NCBI GenBank assembly: GCA_964401355.1
Contig: CAYNYJ010000002.1
Coordinates: forward strand, 1-64,000
Reading direction: 5' to 3'
DNA from: SZUA-152 sp964401355
Lineage (GTDB): Bacteria; Pseudomonadota; Gammaproteobacteria; SZUA-152
DNA: 64,000 nucleotides
Shown here: in pieces, positions 59,970-64,000 of the stretch
Position numbering within the stretch: position 1 is the stretch's first letter
Layout of the letters: every line of letters starts with the position of its first letter
Translations under genes and position numbers: made by a program
Notes under the pieces: model-generated
Told to the model about the DNA's origin: nothing
The model's database searches: none
Seen by the model: the letters and a program-made list of their open reading frames with translations, nothing else

Positions 59970-62074
59970 TAATTCACCCTGTCACTGGAAAGCAGACGAA
60001 TCACCGCCGCTTCGTTGACCGTCGGGTTCCTGCCCGCGCTCACCTCGTTGCCATCCGTCACGCCATCGGCATCGCTGTCCGCCTTTTTGGGATCACTGCC
60101 CCATTGAGATTCCTGGAGATTGCTCAATCCATCGCCATCGGCATCCAGCGCCGCATCGGCCGGATTGTTGGGGTTAAACCCATAGCGCGCCTCAAAACCA
60201 TCCGACAGGCCGTCGCCATCCGTGTCCGCCCTGTCCGGGCGCGTGCCGCGACGGTATTCGTCGATATTGCTCAGGCCGTCGCCATCGGCGTCCGCATCGG
60301 CATCGTCCACGTTGACATCCAGGCCATAGGCATTTTCAAAACTGTCCGGCAGACCATCGTTGTCCGTGTCACCCATGCCGTCGCCCATCAACACCACCGC
60401 AAACACCGCCGCCTCGCTCACGCTTGGGTTCCGTCCCTGCTGATACTCCGCCAGATTGCTTACGCCATCGCTGTCTTTATCCAGACCTGCATCGGCGGGA
60501 TCGAGGTGGTCCAGGCCATGCACTATTTCAAAACCATCGGGCATGCCGTCGCCGTCGCTGTCCGCAGAAGACGAGCGTGGATCGGTGCCGTTTTGGTATT
60601 CCCGCAAATTGCTCAGGCCATCGCCATCGGCATCCAGATTGGCGTCACCAGCGGACATGGGATTAAACCCCTGCTGCAACTCCCACACACTGGGCATGCC
60701 GTCGCCATCTGTATCTACGCCGGTTTCGCTCAGCGCCAGCACCCGAATCTGCCCCGGCACAATCACGCTGCTTTTTGTTGCATCGGTCGCCGCATCGGTA
60801 ATGAAAATACTAAGAGGAAAGGCCCCGGCCACCGAGGGTGTGCCCGCCAGCCGCCCCGTTGCCTCATTGAGTGTTATGCCCGGCGGCAACTGCCCGCCTG
60901 CCAGCCCCCAGACGTATGGCGTCTGGCCACCGCTCGCCACGGGCGTAAAACCAAAGCTGCGGTTGAGCAGCGTCTCCCTGACGAAAGACAGGCCCCGGAG
61001 GCTATCGGGGCCATCCTGGTTTAGCGTCCAGCCATCGGCCACAGCGGCATCGGTGCCCAACAAAGGCTCGACGGCATCGGGAATCCCGTCGCCGTCCCCG
61101 TCCGCCAGTGTTGTTGGCGGCAGGGCGCGCAGGGCCAGCGCGGTTTGCAGGGCATCCCCGCCCCAACTGCCGTTGCTGGAATTCTGGCTGGCGGCCAGAA
61201 AATCACGCGCCAAATTCATCGCCGTCGCGGCGTTAATCGCCTCAGCAATGCCCACCTCCGTGGCCGCATCCAGCGCAATCAGCGCCAGCGCCGTTTGTTG
61301 GGCGCTCCCTGTAACTACGTCGTCTGTATCAAGAAAAGCGTTATCGACCTGTTGTCGACTCAGCAACCAGTTGACGCCCCGGCTGATGTTGGAACTGACG
61401 TCCCAACCGATAGCGGAATAGTGGCTAAGCATCACCAGCGCATGACTGGTAGGAAGAATATGGCCCGAAAAAGAAGAACTCCTGGCGGAGAATGTCCAGC
61501 CAGCGTCACCGGCATATTGTAACCCGCTGATAATGCTGAGGGAAATACCCGCATCTGGATAGTCGACGCCGGAAACACGCAACGCCTCCATCGCCAGCGC
61601 CGTATCCAGCGCCCCCACCTGGTAACCGTCGAAGCTGCCCCAGCCTTTTTGCGTATTGCGCAACGCCACCAGGGCCGAGGGCAGACCGGCGGCCCGGGTA
61701 TCCATGCCTGCGGCCTCCAGGGCGATAATCTTGCGCGCCAGGGCATCGACGCTGTTGGTGTGGGCATTGGCCAGCCAGGAAACCCCTCTCGAATACACCG
61801 CCCCGTGGCCAACGCCAACGTGGCGCAGGGCCGCCAGGGCCTCAGCGGTGGCCGCGACCGTTGCGCCGCCTTCGCCCGCTGTTGTTCCACGCACTGTTCC
61901 CCGCACTGTTCCCCAACTACCGTCCTGGTGCTGCTCTGCCAACAGCCAGGCAAGGCCTCGCTCCCGGGCCGTATCAACCGTGGCGGTCACCGCCAAACCG
62001 ACAGTGGCCCCCAGGCAAAGCACCGTGGCTATTAACACCGACCCGAAAACCCGGCGACCAGTTTCTTTTCTCAT
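59969..62074 (-). CDS. Secreted toroid-repeat and calcium-binding type-3-repeat protein
   Basis: The 701-residue protein has a signal peptide (residues 1-30), then an alpha/alpha-toroid domain of the prenyltransferase/squalene-cyclase type with repeats GLAWLLAEQHQDGSWG, NTQKGWGSFDGYQVGALDTALAMEAL and SQNSSNGSWGGDALQTALAL. A He_PIG-type immunoglobulin domain follows (TPYVWGLAGGQLPPGITLNEATGRLAGTP), then about six thrombospondin type-3-like repeats (DTDGDGMPSVWE, DADGDGLSNLREYQNGTDP, DSDADGVTDGNEVSAGRNP) with calcium-ligand Asp triplets. It is probably extracellular and could be a substrate of the adjacent type II system. An in-frame repeat of TVRGTVRGT near residue 56 marks a short duplication. 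Confidence 0.82.
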   Translation of the reverse strand: MRKETGRRVFGSVLIATVLCLGATVGLAVTATVDTARERGLAWLLAEQHQDGSWGTVRGTVRGTTAGEGGATVAATAEALAALRHVGVGHGAVYSRGVSWLANAHTNSVDALARKIIALEAAGMDTRAAGLPSALVALRNTQKGWGSFDGYQVGALDTALAMEALRVSGVDYPDAGISLSIISGLQYAGDAGWTFSARSSSFSGHILPTSHALVMLSHYSAIGWDVSSNISRGVNWLLSRQQVDNAFLDTDDVVTGSAQQTALALIALDAATEVGIAEAINAATAMNLARDFLAASQNSSNGSWGGDALQTALALRALPPTTLADGDGDGIPDAVEPLLGTDAAVADGWTLNQDGPDSLRGLSFVRETLLNRSFGFTPVASGGQTPYVWGLAGGQLPPGITLNEATGRLAGTPSVAGAFPLSIFITDAATDATKSSVIVPGQIRVLALSETGVDTDGDGMPSVWELQQGFNPMSAGDANLDADGDGLSNLREYQNGTDPRSSSADSDGDGMPDGFEIVHGLDHLDPADAGLDKDSDGVSNLAEYQQGRNPSVSEAAVFAVVLMGDGMGDTDNDGLPDSFENAYGLDVNVDDADADADGDGLSNIDEYRRGTRPDRADTDGDGLSDGFEARYGFNPNNPADAALDADGDGLSNLQESQWGSDPKKADSDADGVTDGNEVSAGRNPTVNEAAVIRLLSSDRVN

Positions 62075-62123
62075 ATCGCGTCCCTTCAGGAAACAGGCCC
62101 GACCACTACTTCAGGCCTAATCG

Positions 62124-62501
62124 CTACTTGTAGATATCTATCCGTCGCGCATAGCAATAACCATTGTGTTTTTTGGTGTTATCCACGTAGAGGGTGACTC
62201 GATAACCCAGCGCCAGCGCCAGTTGCGCCGACTCGAACTTGCGTTGGCCGGCATCCTTGTTGTTGTAAGTGCCATCGCAACTGAAGGTCAGCCAACGGCT
62301 GGGGCAGTTGGCGATATAGTCGCTTAGCGGTTTGTCGATCAGGATCATGCAGTCACCAAGAGACCCCGCATCACTGAGCGTTTGAGTCACTTTGACCCCG
62401 CTAAACCACACCACTTCAGCACTCGCCACCCCGGAACCCAGCACCGCCAGACCTGCCACCGCACCCAGAAACACCTGCTTCCACCGGTTCCACTTCAACA
62501 T
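62124..62501 (-). CDS. Small secreted protein with conserved cysteines
   Basis: The protein of about 125 residues starts at ATG 62501, with TAAGGAGG 6 bases upstream, and has a signal peptide ending GVASA. The mature part has four Cys (DCM, NCPSRWLTFSC, GYC), suggesting two disulfides, and a strand-rich pattern VTQTLSDAGSLGDCMILIDKP, FESAQLALALGYRVTLYVD. I do not recognise the family. It is followed, 49 bases on, by the toroid-repeat gene on the same strand and may form an operon with it. Confidence 0.65.
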   Translation of the reverse strand: MLKWNRWKQVFLGAVAGLAVLGSGVASAEVVWFSGVKVTQTLSDAGSLGDCMILIDKPLSDYIANCPSRWLTFSCDGTYNNKDAGQRKFESAQLALALGYRVTLYVDNTKKHNGYCYARRIDIYK

Positions 62502-62637
62502 CGCTAACCTCCTTATCTGTCTGTCATGGCCTGCTATCGGCCAAAAAATTCTATTGGTTTGATTGCTCACTGTATTTCACAAACTGTATTTCACAATAAG
62601 AACCCAATATCGGCAAGCCAAACCAAGTTCCTCGTTT

Positions 62638-62713
62638 GGTAGGTTGGTGGTGAGCCTGCGAACCCCAACACGACCGGTTCCGTTGGGGTTCGCAGGCTCA
62701 CCACCAACCTACC
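62638..62713. repeat. Perfect 32-base inverted repeat
   Basis: Arms 62638-62669 and 62682-62713 are exact complements, beginning GGTAGGTTGGTGGTGAGCC, with a 12-base loop. It is the longest perfect hairpin in the window and lies in the divergent gap between 62501 and 62999. Confidence 0.9.
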
Positions 62714-62998
62714 CGCAAACACCATTTTATTCACTATGCCAGCATTGGTCTAGCGCCCTTTTTAAAGCAAGGCTTGTGACGCTCTTCACATGGCGCCCAG
62801 GCGGCACAACCCACACGATGTCCATGAAAATACGGTAATCCCCCACCCAGGAGAAGTGTAAATATTACCATAAATTAATTGTGGCTTATGTGATATGTTT
62901 CGGCCAATGCCCGATGCCGTGGCTGTTCCTGTTCCTTAAAGCAGGCAACGCACCAGGGCTGAGCAGTAGGGGCTAAACACAGGAGTAACAGGGACGAA
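62714..62998. other. Divergent intergenic region
   Basis: No gene is visible. AGGAG at 62981-62985 may be the ribosome site of the next gene, 13 bases from its first ATG and 19 from the second. No clear promoter or dyad beyond the adjacent 32-base hairpin. Confidence 0.35.
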
Positions 62999-64000
62999 AT
63001 GATCATGCGGACAAAGGCAAAGCGTGGGTTTCAGGTCACTCCGGTAACGACGGCAATTGTTGCCGTTGTGGCCATCACCCTGGTGGTTATCGCGACCGGG
63101 CCGGTATGGCGTGCGGACGATACCGCGCCCGCTCATGAATCACCTGTCGCCACGGCCCCCGGTGCAAATTCTGGCGGAAAGAATGCCCGAACCCCGGCGA
63201 CTGCTGAAACAAAGGCGGCCATGCTCGACGCGGATACGCTGCGCCAACGGGTCGCCGGGGCCTGGCTGGCCACCGGTAAACCAGACAGAGCCAGTGAGCT
63301 AAGCTCCACGCTCGACCATCATCTGGCGGATACTCGGCAACTGTTGACGCGACTGGTGTTGCAACGGGAAAGCGCCAGCGGACAATCGTCCCGGCACATC
63401 CTGCAACAGATCGCCTCCAAACAGGCCGAGTTCCTGACCCTGCGCGAGGAGGCCGAACGCTGGCTGGCCGACCACGACATGCAGGGTTCCGACCGGGCTT
63501 TGCAAATCACGCAGCGTTTCGAGCAGGTGAAAAGCGTACTCGCAGCCGTCATCAACACCACAGGCAACACTCCTCGCGACGCTCCTCACGACGCTCCTCA
63601 CGACACCCAGACCCAAGCCATTGCGGCGGCGCAACAAACCCTGCAACGGCTGCATCCACCCCGCATCGGCATGCGCGGCGAACCCCAGCCAACGGTGACC
63701 CAGGGCGAACCCACCCAACTGACCCCGGACGATTTTCCCAATGCGCCTCCGCCCGCCTATGCCGCGCCTTCCGCGCCATCGGCAGCGATAAAGCAATCCA
63801 CCACAGCCCCTATAGCGGGAACCCGCGTTGATTCCTTTGCTAACAGGTTTGGAGAGGAACTGTTCGGGGTCTTGAGCCGGTCGGTCGGCATCTCCACCGC
63901 CCACGCCGATGTGCTACCTGCCACTCCGGCAGAGGCCGCCAGTTGCGGTTATGTCACCGCCGATGTCGCTTCGGCCCTGCCGGAGGTCGATGTCACCAAT
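62999..64000 (+). CDS. Partial exported protein, runs off the window
   Basis: An open frame from ATG 62999 (or ATG 63005) runs to the edge without a stop, over 330 codons. It has an N-terminal membrane helix (VTTAIVAVVAITLVVIATGPV), an Ala/Thr/Pro linker, a helical stretch (DTLRQRVAGAWLATGKPDRASEL, HILQQIASKQAEFLTLREEAERWL), a DAPHDAPHD mini-repeat at about 63570-63602 and a Pro-rich segment, ending SCGYVTADVASALPEVDVTN. The last block resembles the start of transglutaminase-like exported proteins, but the decisive domain is beyond the edge. It is divergent from the small secreted protein gene. Confidence 0.65.
   Translation, partial: MIMRTKAKRGFQVTPVTTAIVAVVAITLVVIATGPVWRADDTAPAHESPVATAPGANSGGKNARTPATAETKAAMLDADTLRQRVAGAWLATGKPDRASELSSTLDHHLADTRQLLTRLVLQRESASGQSSRHILQQIASKQAEFLTLREEAERWLADHDMQGSDRALQITQRFEQVKSVLAAVINTTGNTPRDAPHDAPHDTQTQAIAAAQQTLQRLHPPRIGMRGEPQPTVTQGEPTQLTPDDFPNAPPPAYAAPSAPSAAIKQSTTAPIAGTRVDSFANRFGEELFGVLSRSVGISTAHADVLPATPAEAASCGYVTADVASALPEVDVTN

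Noticed and set aside
59942..61421. Plus-strand frames of about 320-360 codons opposite the calcium-repeat gene
   Set aside because: They arise from the repeated Asp/Gly codons of the real minus-strand gene, and have no ribosome site or recognisable domain.

Overview
The window reads as chromosomal DNA of a non-enteric, respiring gammaproteobacterium. It has an RluA close in length and sequence to the E. coli enzyme, an sspA-sspB pair, a groESL operon with both a sigma-32-like promoter and a CIRCE operator, a type II secretion gspGHIJKLMN block, a PEP-CTERM/PrsT surface system and two different quinol-oxidising complexes side by side. I cannot name the genus from sequence alone. No rRNA, tRNA or CRISPR array was seen.

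Layout. 1-6.4 kb is an accessory region: a VapB/VapC-type toxin-antitoxin pair between two related insertion-sequence ends, a broken IS4-type transposase, the PEP-CTERM TPR protein PrsT, a PEP-CTERM surface protein with a sigma-54 type promoter, and a frameshifted IS5 remnant. 6.4-11 kb holds rluA, a candidate small RNA on the minus strand, and a three-gene glycerophosphodiester/glycerol operon (FGGY kinase, GDPD, GlpD). 11.2-15.8 kb is a minus-strand operon for a LodA-like quinoprotein oxidase, its LodB-like flavoprotein and a lipoprotein with one c-type haem motif. 16-23 kb has a hairpin mobile element, a lipoprotein, an RND pump (adaptor and permease), a LysR regulator and a small unknown protein. 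23.2-27.4 kb has groES-groEL and an MsbA-type ABC exporter.

28.1-34.6 kb is the most unusual part: five co-directional genes for a PqqD-like protein, an ATP-grasp ligase, a fold-III PLP decarboxylase-like enzyme, a urea-transporter-like membrane domain fused to an M23 peptidase-like domain, and a TolC-type outer membrane channel. It looks like a make-and-export pathway for a small amino-acid-derived compound that I cannot match to a described system. Downstream on the opposite strand lies a very short Gly/Met-only type gene (49 aa) with a strong ribosome binding site.

36.2-39.9 kb holds a membrane spermidine-synthase-like protein and a universal stress protein. 40.7-48.1 kb encodes Alternative Complex III (actA, a split actB, actC, D, E, F). 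After a terminator and a second hairpin mobile element, the cytochrome bc1 genes petABC follow (48.5-51.1 kb), then sspA-sspB. 52.7-58.8 kb is the pseudopilin and inner-membrane platform half of a type II secretion system. 59.3-62.5 kb (minus) holds secreted proteins with calcium-binding type repeats, and the right edge carries a partial plus-strand gene for an exported protein.
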